Source: Tardiphaga robiniae (GTDB lineage: Bacteria > Pseudomonadota > Alphaproteobacteria > Rhizobiales > Xanthobacteraceae). Taken from it: 64,000 nt of DNA. Position numbers and translations under genes: made by a program. This document shows, one piece after another, positions 47,950 through 58,970 of the stretch; positions within the stretch are counted from its first letter, which is position 1, and every line of letters begins with the position of its first letter. A model generated the notes under the pieces. That model was not told where the DNA came from, did no database searches, and was given only the letters and a program-made list of their open reading frames with translations. Location: contig NZ_JABMCJ010000072.1 of NCBI RefSeq assembly GCF_013359755.1, positions 124,001 to 188,000 on the forward strand, read 5' to 3'.

Positions 47950-50310
47950 TTATGATTTTGACGTGTGATCGAACACCCGCTTGCTCAGAATGGCATGAAC
48001 GCCCCAATTGCCGTCGACAACCTGCGTCACGCCGAAGTCGACGGCGACCGACATCAACGCGATCGCCTCATCCTCGGTGAGACCTTTGATGTTCATCAGG
48101 AAGCGCCGCATCTTGCGAAAGGCGTCCTTCATCGCGAGATCGAGCGACGAGGTCGCATAGACCTCGCTCTGCCCCTTGGCGCCGAATTCAGCGAGATAGT
48201 TCGGATGGCTGAAGCCCATCAGCACCCAGTCACTCTCGGTCTCGATCAGCGGATAAGTGAGATCGGCGAACGCCTGGCCGGCGAGATTGCCCTTCTTGTG
48301 CAAGACCACCTGGAAGGTTCCGGTCATCGAACATTCGATCGCCGTGCCACCGAGTTCACCGTCGCCCTGCGCGGCATGGGGATCGCCGACGGACAGCAAT
48401 GCGCCGGGCACCGATACCGGCAGATAGACCGTCGATCCCTTGCCGAGCCGCCAATTGTCGAGATTACCGCCAAAATAGGCTGGCGGCACTGAATCGACGA
48501 GATCGGCCTCTCGCGGCGCGACGGCAATGACACCGAAATGTGGACGCAGAGGAATGCGAATGCCGTCGAGCACGTCATGCCGACGCCGCACAGAGGCCGG
48601 CGTAATCGGAATGCCCGGATAATCGTAGGTATTGTGCACGGTGCCGAACGGATCGGTCTGCGGCTCCCAGCGATACGAGTAGAGCGCGCGCGCATATGGC
48701 ACGTCGTCGTGATCGAGAATTTCGTAGATCGTCACCGCCTCACGCGTATTCTGCTCGGCGAGAAATTCCTTGTAGTGATAGCCCCACCACGCCGCGACGC
48801 TACTGCCGAAAACCTGACCGTCGAAATCCGGATTGCGACTGGCGCGCGGCACGATGTCGAGGATGCGAATTTCCAGCACATCGCCGGGCTGCGCGTCCCT
48901 GATCGCCACCGGCCCGGTGCAAATGTGGACGCCAAAGCCCTCACCGGCCCCACGGCCATAGATCGAGGCGTCCATCGGACCGGCCCCGCGGCGATCGACA
49001 TTCTTCTGATCGCGCGTCCAGCAGAACACGCTCTCAGCGCCGATATCGCCCTTGATCATCCGCTCGGGATCGTCGGATGCGTGCTGCGTCAGTGTTTCGA
49101 TGGTGATCGTGTCGCCGGAATTGATCTCGATCTGCGGCGGCAACGAGCGGCTGAAATACCCCCAGTGCACGCGAGATGCATCGGCGGCAAGATGATGGTG
49201 CCGGAGATTCTTCGAAGCATCCGCGATGCCGTGCGTGATCGTCTCGGCCGGCTCCGGCTGCGCAATCTTCCCCGTGGTCGACGGCGCGTGCTGGCTGCGC
49301 AACTGCGCCAGCGCTTCCTGCGGCCATCCGCGTTGTCCCGCCGCCGTCGCCGATGCCGTCAGGCGCTCGGCTTCATTCTGGCGGAATTCGCGCGGCGACA
49401 GGCCGAAGCGGTGACGGAACGTGCGGCTGAAATGCGCGGAGTCATTGAAGCCGGCACTAAAGGCAATCTCGGAAATCGAGTGATTTGCCTCGGACGGATT
49501 CGACAGATCGGCCCAGGTGCGCTGCAGCCGGCGTTCGCGCAGGTAATGCGTAAAGCTGCTGCCGGTGCCTTCGAATAGTTTCTGCAGATAACGTTCGGAG
49601 ATGCCCTCGGCCTGCGCCACCTTGGCCGGCGTCAGATCCGCATCGTCGAGGCGTCGCTCGATGGTTTGGCACAGCCGATGCAAGGTCGCCGCCTTGGTCG
49701 CCGTGCCGCTGTTGAGATCGGCCGTCGGCTCGGCCAGTTGACGTGTAAAGGTCGGCAACAGATCGGCAAGACTTTGTGCGATCGCCAACCATTCGGCATC
49801 GGACAATGTTTCGAGGTTGCGGGCCGCCTGTTCCATCATACGCGCGAACACGTCGCCGAAGCCGCCGGGGCCTATGATCTGGACATCGGGGATGGCGGGG
49901 GCACTAGCGCGGCGGCTGTGCAGCGGATCGGACGTCACCGAGAGCACCACCGCGCGCATGTCGCGCTGGAATGCGACGCTCCAGTCCCCTTTGCGGGGCA
50001 GCAACAGCAGATGCCCGACGGCGACGATCTGATGTCCGGCGGTGGTCTTCAGTGCAACACCGTCCTCGAGCGGCAGCAATACGAGGGGATGATCGCTGGC
50101 CAGATCCGACAATGGCGAGATCGCCTGTGCGCCGGCAGACAATTTGGCCAGTGCAATACCTTCGAAGGTGCGACGAACTGCGGTGGCGTGACCGTGATGC
50201 GTGGTCGTCGCAGCCGTCGGCTGCAGGCCAATCGAACTCAGGACGTCGCGCCATGCTTCGGGGCGGTCGTCTTCAGAGTAGGATTCACTGGTGAACGGAC
50301 GGAGGCTCAT
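47950..50310 (-). CDS. AraC-type regulator fused to acetamidase/formamidase
   Basis: A single open frame of 786 residues from ATG 50310 (MSLRPFTSES). Residues 1-200 are a ligand-binding-like AraC N-terminal domain, 207-310 an AraC helix-turn-helix pair (LTPAKVAQAEGISERYLQ; ISEIAFSAGFNDSAHFS; FGLSPREF), and 368-786 a full-length acetamidase/formamidase (VHWGYFSRSLPP, GDPHAAQGDGELGG). The enzyme part is as long as the separate 413-residue copy downstream of the neighbouring genes. No stop or frameshift separates the halves. It may be a bifunctional enzyme/regulator that senses its own substrate. Confidence 0.88.
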   Translation of the reverse strand: MSLRPFTSESYSEDDRPEAWRDVLSSIGLQPTAATTTHHGHATAVRRTFEGIALAKLSAGAQAISPLSDLASDHPLVLLPLEDGVALKTTAGHQIVAVGHLLLLPRKGDWSVAFQRDMRAVVLSVTSDPLHSRRASAPAIPDVQIIGPGGFGDVFARMMEQAARNLETLSDAEWLAIAQSLADLLPTFTRQLAEPTADLNSGTATKAATLHRLCQTIERRLDDADLTPAKVAQAEGISERYLQKLFEGTGSSFTHYLRERRLQRTWADLSNPSEANHSISEIAFSAGFNDSAHFSRTFRHRFGLSPREFRQNEAERLTASATAAGQRGWPQEALAQLRSQHAPSTTGKIAQPEPAETITHGIADASKNLRHHHLAADASRVHWGYFSRSLPPQIEINSGDTITIETLTQHASDDPERMIKGDIGAESVFCWTRDQKNVDRRGAGPMDASIYGRGAGEGFGVHICTGPVAIRDAQPGDVLEIRILDIVPRASRNPDFDGQVFGSSVAAWWGYHYKEFLAEQNTREAVTIYEILDHDDVPYARALYSYRWEPQTDPFGTVHNTYDYPGIPITPASVRRRHDVLDGIRIPLRPHFGVIAVAPREADLVDSVPPAYFGGNLDNWRLGKGSTVYLPVSVPGALLSVGDPHAAQGDGELGGTAIECSMTGTFQVVLHKKGNLAGQAFADLTYPLIETESDWVLMGFSHPNYLAEFGAKGQSEVYATSSLDLAMKDAFRKMRRFLMNIKGLTEDEAIALMSVAVDFGVTQVVDGNWGVHAILSKRVFDHTSKS

Positions 50311-50438
50311 GCATCGACCTTCATAGCCGAAGCGAAGCAACCTCCGTGCCATCCCGAAGGACGCAGCGCCTTGCCCTGCAACTTCCCCGATCACCGCGCC
50401 ATCATCCTCATAGCCGAATTCAGTGCAATTTCATCCGC

Positions 50439-51680
50439 TTAGTCGCAGCGGAAGACGTTCTTGCGGATTGTGCCATGGACGCCCCAATTGGCATCGACCA
50501 CCTGCGTCACCCCGAAATCCGCACCGACCGACATCAGCGAGATCGCCTCGTCTTCACTCATCTTGTGCACCGTCATCAGGAAACGCCTGAGCTTGCGGAA
50601 CGCATCGCGCATGGCCCGATCGAGGCTGGAATGATTGGCGACGTCGAGCTGCGCCTTGGCGCCGAGTTCGGCGAGATAGTTCGGGAAGGTGAAGCCGTAG
50701 ACCGACCAGGCATCGGCGGTTTCCAGCATCGGATGCGTCAGGCCTTCGAGCGCTGTGCCGCCGAGGTCACGATGCTTGTGCAGAATAAATTCGAAGTCGC
50801 CGGTCAGCGAGGTCTCGATCGCCGTGCCGCCGAGCTCGCTGTCGCCCTGCGCGGCATGGGGATCGCCGACCGAGAAGAACGCGCCGGGCACCGCCACGGG
50901 ATAGAACATCTTGGCGCCCTTGCCGACGCGCCAGTCATCGATATTGCCGCCGGTGTAACTCGGCGGGATCGACGACACGAAATCCTCCTCGGATGGCGCG
51001 AGGCCCATGGTTCCGAAATGCAGCCGTGCCGGCACCCTGACATTGGGCAGGATGTTTTCGCGTTTCCTGATGGTCGCGTGATCGACGCGTACGCCGGGAT
51101 AATCGATGGTCGGATGCAGGATGCCATCGGGATCAATCTGCGGCGTCCAGACATAATTATAGACCGCCCTGGCGAAGGGTTCGCCCGACGTATCGAGCTC
51201 AAAGATCGTCACGACCTCGCGCGGCTTCGGTTCCTCGATCAGGTCGTGATAGTGGAAGCCCCAATTCGCGGCGACGTTGGAGCCGAAGCACTTGCCGGCA
51301 TGACAGGCCTTGCAGGCCGGCCGCGGGCGCACGTCGAGAATACGTACTTCCAGCACATCGCCCGGCTCCGCGCCTTCGATCGCCACCGGCCCGGTGAGCA
51401 GATGCACGCCGACGCCTTCGCCTGAGCCGCGAATGAACGGACCTTCCGTCGGGCCGGAGCCGCGGCGGACGATGGCCTTGTGCTCGCGGGTCCATTTGAA
51501 CACGCTCTCGGCGCCGGGATCGCCTTCGATCATGCGCTCGTAATCGTCATTGGCATGATGCGTCAGCGTTTCGATGGTAGCGCGGTCGCCCGACTTCAGC
51601 GTTAGCGCGGGCGTGACCACCTTGCTGAAATAGCCCCAGTGAACGGTCTTCGGCGACACCGGAAGAAGATGATGCTTCAT
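50439..51680 (-). CDS. fmdA: Acetamidase/formamidase
   Basis: 413 residues (MKHHLLPVSPKTVHWGYFSK). The FmdA/AmdA family marks VHWGYFSK, GDPHAAQGDSELGG, and GTMGLAPSEED are present. It hydrolyses formamide or acetamide to acid and ammonia in the cytoplasm. Strongly similar in pattern to the C-terminal part of the fusion protein encoded 130 bases downstream, so the pair arose by duplication. The amino-acid ABC transporter genes lie just upstream. Confidence 0.94.
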   Translation of the reverse strand: MKHHLLPVSPKTVHWGYFSKVVTPALTLKSGDRATIETLTHHANDDYERMIEGDPGAESVFKWTREHKAIVRRGSGPTEGPFIRGSGEGVGVHLLTGPVAIEGAEPGDVLEVRILDVRPRPACKACHAGKCFGSNVAANWGFHYHDLIEEPKPREVVTIFELDTSGEPFARAVYNYVWTPQIDPDGILHPTIDYPGVRVDHATIRKRENILPNVRVPARLHFGTMGLAPSEEDFVSSIPPSYTGGNIDDWRVGKGAKMFYPVAVPGAFFSVGDPHAAQGDSELGGTAIETSLTGDFEFILHKHRDLGGTALEGLTHPMLETADAWSVYGFTFPNYLAELGAKAQLDVANHSSLDRAMRDAFRKLRRFLMTVHKMSEDEAISLMSVGADFGVTQVVDANWGVHGTIRKNVFRCD

Positions 51681-51725
51681 GCTGAGGCCCTCATAGACAT
51701 TGAACGAACTTGCGACGCGTAGCGA

Positions 51726-53336
51726 TCACGAGACTTCCGCCTCCATCGCATTGAGGAAACGCTGCGCGACGGGATTGCGCGGATTGGTCAGGACTTCACT
51801 CGCTGGGCCTTCCTCGATGATCGCTCCTCCGGCGAGCAGCACCACACGGTCGGCCACTTCGCTGGCAAAGCGCAGCTGATGCGTCGAGATGATCATGGTC
51901 AGGCCGTCCTCAACGGCGAGGCGGCGGATCACTTCGAGCACTTCATTGACCAGTTCGGGATCGAGCGCCGAGGTCGGCTCGTCCAGCAACAGCACGCTCG
52001 GATTGGGCGCGATGGCCCGGGCAATGGCGACGCGCTGTTGTTGGCCGCCGGACAGATGCCGTGGCAGCGCATCCGCGCGATGGCTGAGCCCGACGCGCGC
52101 CAGGAGTTCATCGGCCCGACGATCGGCATCGGCGCGCGCGACGCCGTGCACCCAGCGCAGCGGGCCGGCAATGTTCTCCTTGGCCGTGAGGTGGCCGAAC
52201 AGGTTGAACTGCTGGAACACCATGCCGACGCCGACCTCGGCGCGAGCATTCGCGAGCAGCCGCGGCGACAGCGGCTTGCCATGCGCGTTGAAGCCGAGCT
52301 GGCGGCCGGCGACCTTGATGGCGCCGCCGTTCCACAGTTCGAGATTGTTGATACAGCGGAGCAGCGTGCTCTTGCCGGAGCCACTTGGTCCGAGCAGCGC
52401 GATCACTTCACCGATCCTGACCGTGATGTCGACGCCATCGAGCACCACGTTCCTGTCGTAGCTCTTGCGGAGATCGGAGACCTCGACAGCGACATTGTTG
52501 CGCGCCAGCATCTCGGCGCGTTTGATGGGATCGCCGCGTTCCGGCCGCATCCGCGGCGGCGGTAATTCCGCAATGCCACCGTCGGGCAGGATTTCCGACG
52601 GCATGTCGACCTGCGGCGCCAGCGGATCGTCGCTGCCAGGCGCGCGATACCATGGCATGACGCGCATGAATTGGTTCTGCCCGGTCGTGCGATCGAGGTC
52701 GAACTTCCATTCCAGAAGCAGCTGGATGCCCGCGATCGCCGCTGTGAGCAGCAGGTAGATCAGACCCGACGCGAAGAAGATCGAAAAGAAATCGAAGGTC
52801 GAGGACGCCAGTTGCGTCGAGCGCAGCGTCAGCTCCTGCACGGCGATGACGGAGGCCAGCGACGAATTCTTCAGCGCGCTGACCGCTTCGTTGCCGAAAG
52901 CGGGGATCATCGACCGGATCGCCTGCGGCGCGATGATCCGGCGCATCAGGACGCCCGGGGTCATGCCGAGCGCCTGGCCGGCCACCACCTGACCGCGGTC
53001 GACGCCGAGCACGCCGGAGCGCAGCATCTCGGCGATGAACGGCGCTTCGTTGCAGGCCAGCGCCAGGCCGGCGGCGAGAATGGCGGGAAGCTTGATGCCA
53101 ATCTGCGGCAGGGCATTATAGGCAAACACCATCTGCAGGATCAGCGGGGTGCCGCGAAAGATCACGGCATAGACCCGGGCGAAGGATGCCAGCGGCTTGA
53201 ACCTGCTGAGTTGCATCCATGCCAGGATCACACCGAGGATCAGCCCACCGCACAGACCGAGGGCGGTGACCTGCAAGGTCGCCTGGATACCCTCGATCAT
53301 ATACGGCATGCTGAGATAGTGGAGGAACAGCTCCAT
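51726..53336 (-). CDS. Polar amino-acid ABC transporter, permease-ATPase fusion
   Basis: 536 residues. N-terminal permease (about 1-215) with the EAA-type loop GQALGMTPGVLMRRIIAPQA. Then a proline-rich linker, and an ATPase from 282 with Walker A GPSGSGKS at 316-323, LSGGQQQRVAIARA and LLLDEPTSALD. The two functions are normally separate HisM- and HisP-like proteins. Together with the family 3 receptor upstream, it forms a minimal importer. Confidence 0.92.
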   Translation of the reverse strand: MELFLHYLSMPYMIEGIQATLQVTALGLCGGLILGVILAWMQLSRFKPLASFARVYAVIFRGTPLILQMVFAYNALPQIGIKLPAILAAGLALACNEAPFIAEMLRSGVLGVDRGQVVAGQALGMTPGVLMRRIIAPQAIRSMIPAFGNEAVSALKNSSLASVIAVQELTLRSTQLASSTFDFFSIFFASGLIYLLLTAAIAGIQLLLEWKFDLDRTTGQNQFMRVMPWYRAPGSDDPLAPQVDMPSEILPDGGIAELPPPRMRPERGDPIKRAEMLARNNVAVEVSDLRKSYDRNVVLDGVDITVRIGEVIALLGPSGSGKSTLLRCINNLELWNGGAIKVAGRQLGFNAHGKPLSPRLLANARAEVGVGMVFQQFNLFGHLTAKENIAGPLRWVHGVARADADRRADELLARVGLSHRADALPRHLSGGQQQRVAIARAIAPNPSVLLLDEPTSALDPELVNEVLEVIRRLAVEDGLTMIISTHQLRFASEVADRVVLLAGGAIIEEGPASEVLTNPRNPVAQRFLNAMEAEVS

Positions 53337-53385
53337 GGAGGCAGAAAGCCCTTACGTGAGAGTGATCCTTGCTTGCGGGCTGGCG

Positions 53386-54306
53386 TTACTTCACCGTCAG
53401 CAGGCCGGGCTCCATCAGGTTTTCCGGATCGAGTTTCCACTTCTTCAGCAGTGCGAGCTGATCACCGGACTTGTAGATCTCGGTGAGTGCGGCCTTCACC
53501 GCATCGCGGAACTTGGGCTTGTCCTTCGGCACGGCGATGCCGACCTGATAGGGGATCGTCACCGCGACCGCCTTCTCGAGCTTGTCCGGATAGGCCTTCA
53601 CCGCGTTGTCGACGGTGTTGACGTCATTGATATAGGTATCAGCGCGGCCGGCAAGGATCGCCTGGATGCAGTTGGCATTGTTGTCATAGAGCTGGATGGT
53701 CGGCTCGGCCTTGCCTTCCTTCTTGCATTCCGGCCCCAGCGCCTGGATCAGCGGCACTTCGACATAGCCCGTGTTTTCCGCCGCAGCCGTGCCGCACAGC
53801 GAGGTGTTGATACCGGTGATCTTCTTAGGGTTACCCTTGGCGACGAGCACGCCGTCGAACACCTTGGAATAGGTGATGAAGTCGGCGGCCTTGGCGCGCT
53901 CCTCGGTGGCATAGATGTCGGAAATCACGATGTCGGCCTGACCCGATGCCAGCGTGGTCAGCAAGGCCGCGAAGGTCACAGCCTTGTAGGTCAGCTTGAA
54001 GCCAAGGCATTCGCCGATCTGCTCGCCGAGATCGATATCGAAACCGATATATTTGTTGGGATCCTTGGGATCGATCGATTCATAGCCCGGTGTATGCGGA
54101 TTAATGGCGTTGACGAGTGTCTTGCCTTTCCAGTCCGGAAATTTTGCCTGCAATTCCGCGCAAGCCGCCGGCACGGCCGCCTGCGCGGACATCGGAACAA
54201 AGGTGCCGACCGCCAATAGCGCGCCCACTGCCGCCGCACGCCATCCGATCATCGCGCCCGTTTCAGGCCAAAGCCTACGGATGTCAGTAAAATGCAACTT
54301 GACCAT
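53386..54306 (-). CDS. ABC transporter substrate-binding protein, family 3
   Basis: 306 residues with a signal peptide (about 15-43, ending SAQA). GFDIDLGEQIGECLG, VTFAALLTTLASGQADIVIS and EERAKAADFITYSKVFDG fit polar amino-acid receptors. Upstream of the permease-ATPase fusion by 50 bases in the same direction. Ligand is likely an amino acid or amide such as an amidated amino acid; unproven. Confidence 0.92.
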   Translation of the reverse strand: MVKLHFTDIRRLWPETGAMIGWRAAAVGALLAVGTFVPMSAQAAVPAACAELQAKFPDWKGKTLVNAINPHTPGYESIDPKDPNKYIGFDIDLGEQIGECLGFKLTYKAVTFAALLTTLASGQADIVISDIYATEERAKAADFITYSKVFDGVLVAKGNPKKITGINTSLCGTAAAENTGYVEVPLIQALGPECKKEGKAEPTIQLYDNNANCIQAILAGRADTYINDVNTVDNAVKAYPDKLEKAVAVTIPYQVGIAVPKDKPKFRDAVKAALTEIYKSGDQLALLKKWKLDPENLMEPGLLTVK

Positions 54307-54718
54307 TCGATCGCTCCTTCGACGTTGTCATGGCCTGAACCATGTTCCTAACCTCGAAGAAGCCTACGGGCGCATGTCCGCAGAAAGCTTGTCCCGGGAC
54401 GTACAATAATTTGGATCGTCCGCTCCCATGATTTGGGCAGAGCTGCCACATTAATGGGCGATGGCGGGGATCTTACCAGGCGGATCTTATCTGCCGCATG
54501 TCGGCTGCGCGCCAGAGAGGGCGTCGAGCCCTCGGCTCAGCCGTGCAGTCAACGCTGTGAGTATTGTCGCGACAAAGCAGCGGGCCGATCGCAGCGACGC
54601 CGAAGCGCGATTATTCGGGTGACCCACCAAGTCGAAGCCCCTTGCCGGAGCAAATCTACTAATAGCAACGCCGGTAGCGACATGTCGCCACCGGCGGATA
54701 CTCATATGCTGTGTTGAC
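54307..54718. other. 412-base intergenic region between transport and C1 genes
   Basis: No convincing gene on either strand. It carries the terminator-like hairpin at 54669-54696 that ends the gfa/frmA/xox transcript, and must hold the promoter of the receptor gene at 54306, for which no consensus is clear. Confidence 0.5.
54669..54696 (-). terminator. Terminator-like hairpin after gfa
   Basis: The outer stem CGCCGGT / ACCGGCG (7 pairs) encloses the inner dyad GCGACA-TGTCGC. On the minus strand it follows the gfa stop by about 22 bases and is followed by a T-containing tract (TTGCTATTA). A likely end of the C1 operon, though the U-tract is weak. Confidence 0.5.
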
Positions 54719-55282
54719 TCAGGCCGCTTTGGCCGTTGCCACGTGATTGGCGAGGACATCCATCAGCGCAGGCGAAAGGCAATCATAAGGCTCGAGTCCC
54801 AGTTCCTTGAGGCGCGACCGTATTGCGGTCATGTCGCTCGGCTTCACGCCGGATTCAATCACCGACGAGACGAAGGCGGCGAAGCCCGGTGCGGCCGAGC
54901 CGGATTCTTCGAATAATTCAGGATGAATGAAGTCGAGGCCATAGAACGCATGTCCCTTGTTCTCGATGCGGCCGAACATGTGGGTGCCGCATCCGGTGCA
55001 GGCATGACGCTGGATGGTTGCGGCCTGATCGACGATGCGCAGCTTGTCGCCGTTTTGCAGTACGGTGACGTTTTCGCGCGGAACCACTGCGACGACAGAG
55101 AACGTCGCGCCGCTCGGCTTCCAGCACTTGGTGCAGCCGCAGGCGTGGTTATGAGCGACGTCGCCTTTGACACCAACCTTGACCGGCTTGTCGCTGCATT
55201 TGCAGACCAGCGTTCCGCCCGCAAAATGGCCTGAACCTTGTTTGACACCGCCGTCAACGGACGGGTGGATATGAACAGTCAT
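54719..55282 (-). CDS. gfa: Glutathione-dependent formaldehyde-activating enzyme
   Basis: 187 residues from ATG 55282, which has AGGAGG 8 bases upstream. Zinc-binding [15 protein letters not shown] and [13 protein letters not shown] are the Gfa signatures. It promotes formation of S-hydroxymethylglutathione from formaldehyde and glutathione. It follows the formaldehyde dehydrogenase gene by 76 bases and acts in the same step. Confidence 0.95.
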   Translation of the reverse strand: MTVHIHPSVDGGVKQGSGHFAGGTLVCKCSDKPVKVGVKGDVAHNHACGCTKCWKPSGATFSVVAVVPRENVTVLQNGDKLRIVDQAATIQRHACTGCGTHMFGRIENKGHAFYGLDFIHPELFEESGSAAPGFAAFVSSVIESGVKPSDMTAIRSRLKELGLEPYDCLSPALMDVLANHVATAKAA

Positions 55283-55358
55283 CAGTCTATCCTCCTGGTA
55301 TGATGCGTCACTTGTGTGAAGCATTGTTGTATTGGCACTCTGGTGTTGCAGCCTGCAT

Positions 55359-56498
<1,140 letters not shown>

Positions 56499-56565
56499 TC
56501 ATCCGGTCCTGTGTGGTCCGAGCTCGCGTCATCCGGGATTGCAGGTCAGCGGCTTGCGATCCGCA

Positions 56566-57087
56566 TCAGTGCGGTTTCCCCATGCAGGCGCTCTCGGCCT
56601 CCGTATAGGCTGCGGGTTTTTCCTCACGCTTGCCCGGGCGGACGCGGCCGACTGCATCATTGGCGCGCGCACGCAGATAGACGTAGAGATCGTCCATATA
56701 GCAGGCGACATTGGTATTATCGCCAAAGGCCGGCATGACGCTTTCCTGCGACGTGCTGACATTCTTGCGGCCGCTGGCGACAACGCCGAGGAAATCGCCA
56801 TAGCTCATCGTTTTCAGCGAGTCCTTCAGCGCCGGCGCGTAGGTCGATCCCATCCCATCGGGGCCATGACAAACGTGGCATTCCGAGTGATAGCGCCGGT
56901 AACCCGAATATGTGTACCAGTCGATGGTGCCATCGGCGGCAACGTTGAAGGTCGGATTGCCCTCCTTGTCCAGATACTTGCCGTCCTCGGATTTGACGGC
57001 TTTCGGATCGCCGGCATTCTCGGCGAAGCTCGTATTCCCGGAGGCCACGACAACAATCGTGGCAATGACAGACCAGATGTGACGCAA
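56566..57087 (-). CDS. xoxG: c-type cytochrome associated with methanol oxidation (XoxG-like)
   Basis: Four conserved cysteines: CHVCH haem motif, plus ACYMDD and ACMGKPH, as in the methanol-metabolism-related '4-cysteine' cytochromes. It should accept electrons from XoxF in the periplasm. ATGs at 57141 and 57129 lie inside a terminator hairpin; TTG 57087 has GAGGAC 7 bases upstream and begins a clean signal peptide (LRHIWSVIATIVVVASGNTSFA), so I prefer it. The start remains uncertain. Confidence 0.88.
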   Translation of the reverse strand: MRHIWSVIATIVVVASGNTSFAENAGDPKAVKSEDGKYLDKEGNPTFNVAADGTIDWYTYSGYRRYHSECHVCHGPDGMGSTYAPALKDSLKTMSYGDFLGVVASGRKNVSTSQESVMPAFGDNTNVACYMDDLYVYLRARANDAVGRVRPGKREEKPAAYTEAESACMGKPH

Positions 57088-57120
57088 TAGCTTGTCCTCG
57101 ACATGCGATTTCAGAAAAGA

Positions 57121-57148
57121 CCGGCGCATGGACGAAGCCATGCGCCGG
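57121..57148 (-). terminator. Strong hairpin between xoxF and the cytochrome gene
   Basis: A perfect 11-base-pair stem (CCGGCGCATGG / CCATGCGCCGG) with a 6-base loop, followed on the minus strand by TCTTTTCTG. It sits 16 bases after the xoxF stop. It looks like an intrinsic terminator that would reduce transcription of the downstream cytochrome, frmA and gfa genes relative to xoxF. Confidence 0.7.
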
Positions 57149-57164
57149 TGACTGATGCGTCAGT

Positions 57165-58970
57165 TCACTGTGGGAGTGCAAAGACCGTCAGCGCGCCGCC
57201 GAGTGCGGTATAGTTGGTCAGGGCTGCGTAACCACCGACGGCACCGAGACCGGCAGTCGGATCCGTCAGACCCGCTGCGAGACCGATGCCGGCCCAGCCG
57301 CCGACGCCTGACAGGACGGCGATATACTGCCGGCCATTGTTTTCGTAGGTGGTGACGTTGCCGATGATGCCGGACGGAGTCTTGAACTTGTAGAGTTCCT
57401 TACCCGTCTTGGCATCGACCGCCTTCAGGTAGCCTTCCAGCGTCCCGTAGAACACCACGCCACCGGCAGTGGCGAGCGCCCCCGACCAGACCGAGAACTG
57501 TTCCTTGTTGGACCAGACGATCTTGCCGGTCTTGTTGTCCCAGGCAATGAAGTTGCCCATATGGGTTTCGCCCGGAGGTGGATACATCGACAGCGTCGCA
57601 CCCACATAAGGCTGGCCGGCGGTGTAGTTCACCTTGAACGGCTCATAGTCCATGCAGACATGGTTGGTCGGCACATAGAACAGCTGGGTATCCGGCGAAT
57701 AGGCTCCGGGTTGCTGATCCTTGGTGCCGAGTGCCGCCGGGCAGACGCCCTTGGTGTTGACGTCTTCACCTTGCTTCTCGGTGGAGTACTGATCGACCAC
57801 TTTCGGACGGCCATAGGTCGGCGACGACTTGTTCATGTCGACACCGGTGGTCCAGTTCACCTTCGGATCGTATTTTTCGGCAACCAGCAATTCACCGGTG
57901 ACACGGTCCATGGTGTAAGCGAGGCCGTTACGATCGAAATGCGTCAGCAGCTTGCGGTTTTGGCCGTTCATCTGCTGATCGCTGAGGATCATTTCGTTGA
58001 CGCCGTCATAGTCCCATTCGTCATGCGGAGTCATCTGATAGACCCACTTGGCCATGCCTGTGTCGGCATCGCGCGCGAAGATGGTCATTGACCACTTGTT
58101 GTCGCCCGGCCGTTGCTTCGGATTCCAGGTCGAGGGATTGCCCGAGCCGTAATAGACGAGGTTCAGCTCCGGATCGTAGGAGGTCCAGCCCCAGGTGCAG
58201 CCGCCGCCGATCTTCCACTGATCGCCTTGCCACGTCTTGATGCTGGAGTCCTTGCCGACGGGCTTGCCGAGTGCGGTGGTCTTCTCCGGATCCACCATGA
58301 TCTGGTCGTCCGGTCCTTCCGAGAAGGCGCGCCAAGCGAGCTTGCCGGTCTTCAGGTCATAGGCAGTCATGTGGCACTGAACGCCGAATTCGCCGCCCGA
58401 GATGCCGATCAGGACCTTATCCTTGACCACGAGCGGAGACGACGTGCCGGTTGCACCCTTGCCAGGGTCGCCGTTCTTGACGGTCCAGACTTCCTTGCCG
58501 GTCTTAGCGTCGAGTGCGACCAGCGTGGTATCGGCCTGGTGCAGGAAGATCTTGCCATCCGCATAGGCAACGCCGCGATTGACGGTGTCGCAGCACATCA
58601 CCGGAATGACGTTCGGATCCTGCTTCGGTTCATACTTCCAGACGATCTTGTTGTCCTGCGACAGGTCCATTGCGTAGACCTTGTTTGGGAACGGCGTATG
58701 CACATACATCATGTTGCCGATGATCAGCGGACCGCCTTCGTGGCCGCGCAGAACACCGGTAGAGAAGGTCCAGGCCACCTGCAGCTTGCCGACATTAGCC
58801 GCCGTGATCTGGTTCAGCTTCGAATAGCGCGTATTGGCGTAGTCGCCCGCTGGCATGACCCAGTCTTTCGGGTTCTGCGCCATCTTTGTCAGTTCATCAT
58901 TGGCGATGGCAACGCCTGCGGCAGAGGCCGCCATTGTGCCAAGACAGGTCGCAAGCAGCACCTTTCGCAT
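57165..58970 (-). CDS. xoxF: XoxF, lanthanide-dependent methanol dehydrogenase
   Basis: 601 residues from ATG 58970 ([10 protein letters not shown]), with GGGAGGA upstream and a signal peptide ending near residue 23. A PQQ-binding eight-bladed propeller; catalytic D320 and the second aspartate D322 in DYDG (the lanthanide-coordinating residue missing from calcium-type MxaF), with vicinal cysteines C127-C128. It oxidises methanol to formaldehyde in the periplasm. Longer frame to 59189 is not used. Confidence 0.97.
   Translation of the reverse strand: MRKVLLATCLGTMAASAAGVAIANDELTKMAQNPKDWVMPAGDYANTRYSKLNQITAANVGKLQVAWTFSTGVLRGHEGGPLIIGNMMYVHTPFPNKVYAMDLSQDNKIVWKYEPKQDPNVIPVMCCDTVNRGVAYADGKIFLHQADTTLVALDAKTGKEVWTVKNGDPGKGATGTSSPLVVKDKVLIGISGGEFGVQCHMTAYDLKTGKLAWRAFSEGPDDQIMVDPEKTTALGKPVGKDSSIKTWQGDQWKIGGGCTWGWTSYDPELNLVYYGSGNPSTWNPKQRPGDNKWSMTIFARDADTGMAKWVYQMTPHDEWDYDGVNEMILSDQQMNGQNRKLLTHFDRNGLAYTMDRVTGELLVAEKYDPKVNWTTGVDMNKSSPTYGRPKVVDQYSTEKQGEDVNTKGVCPAALGTKDQQPGAYSPDTQLFYVPTNHVCMDYEPFKVNYTAGQPYVGATLSMYPPPGETHMGNFIAWDNKTGKIVWSNKEQFSVWSGALATAGGVVFYGTLEGYLKAVDAKTGKELYKFKTPSGIIGNVTTYENNGRQYIAVLSGVGGWAGIGLAAGLTDPTAGLGAVGGYAALTNYTALGGALTVFALPQ

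Noticed and set aside
54433-54717. 94-codon plus-strand frame in the intergenic region before gfa
   Set aside because: Rich in Arg and Ser with no domain marks, no ribosome site, and it runs through a hairpin.
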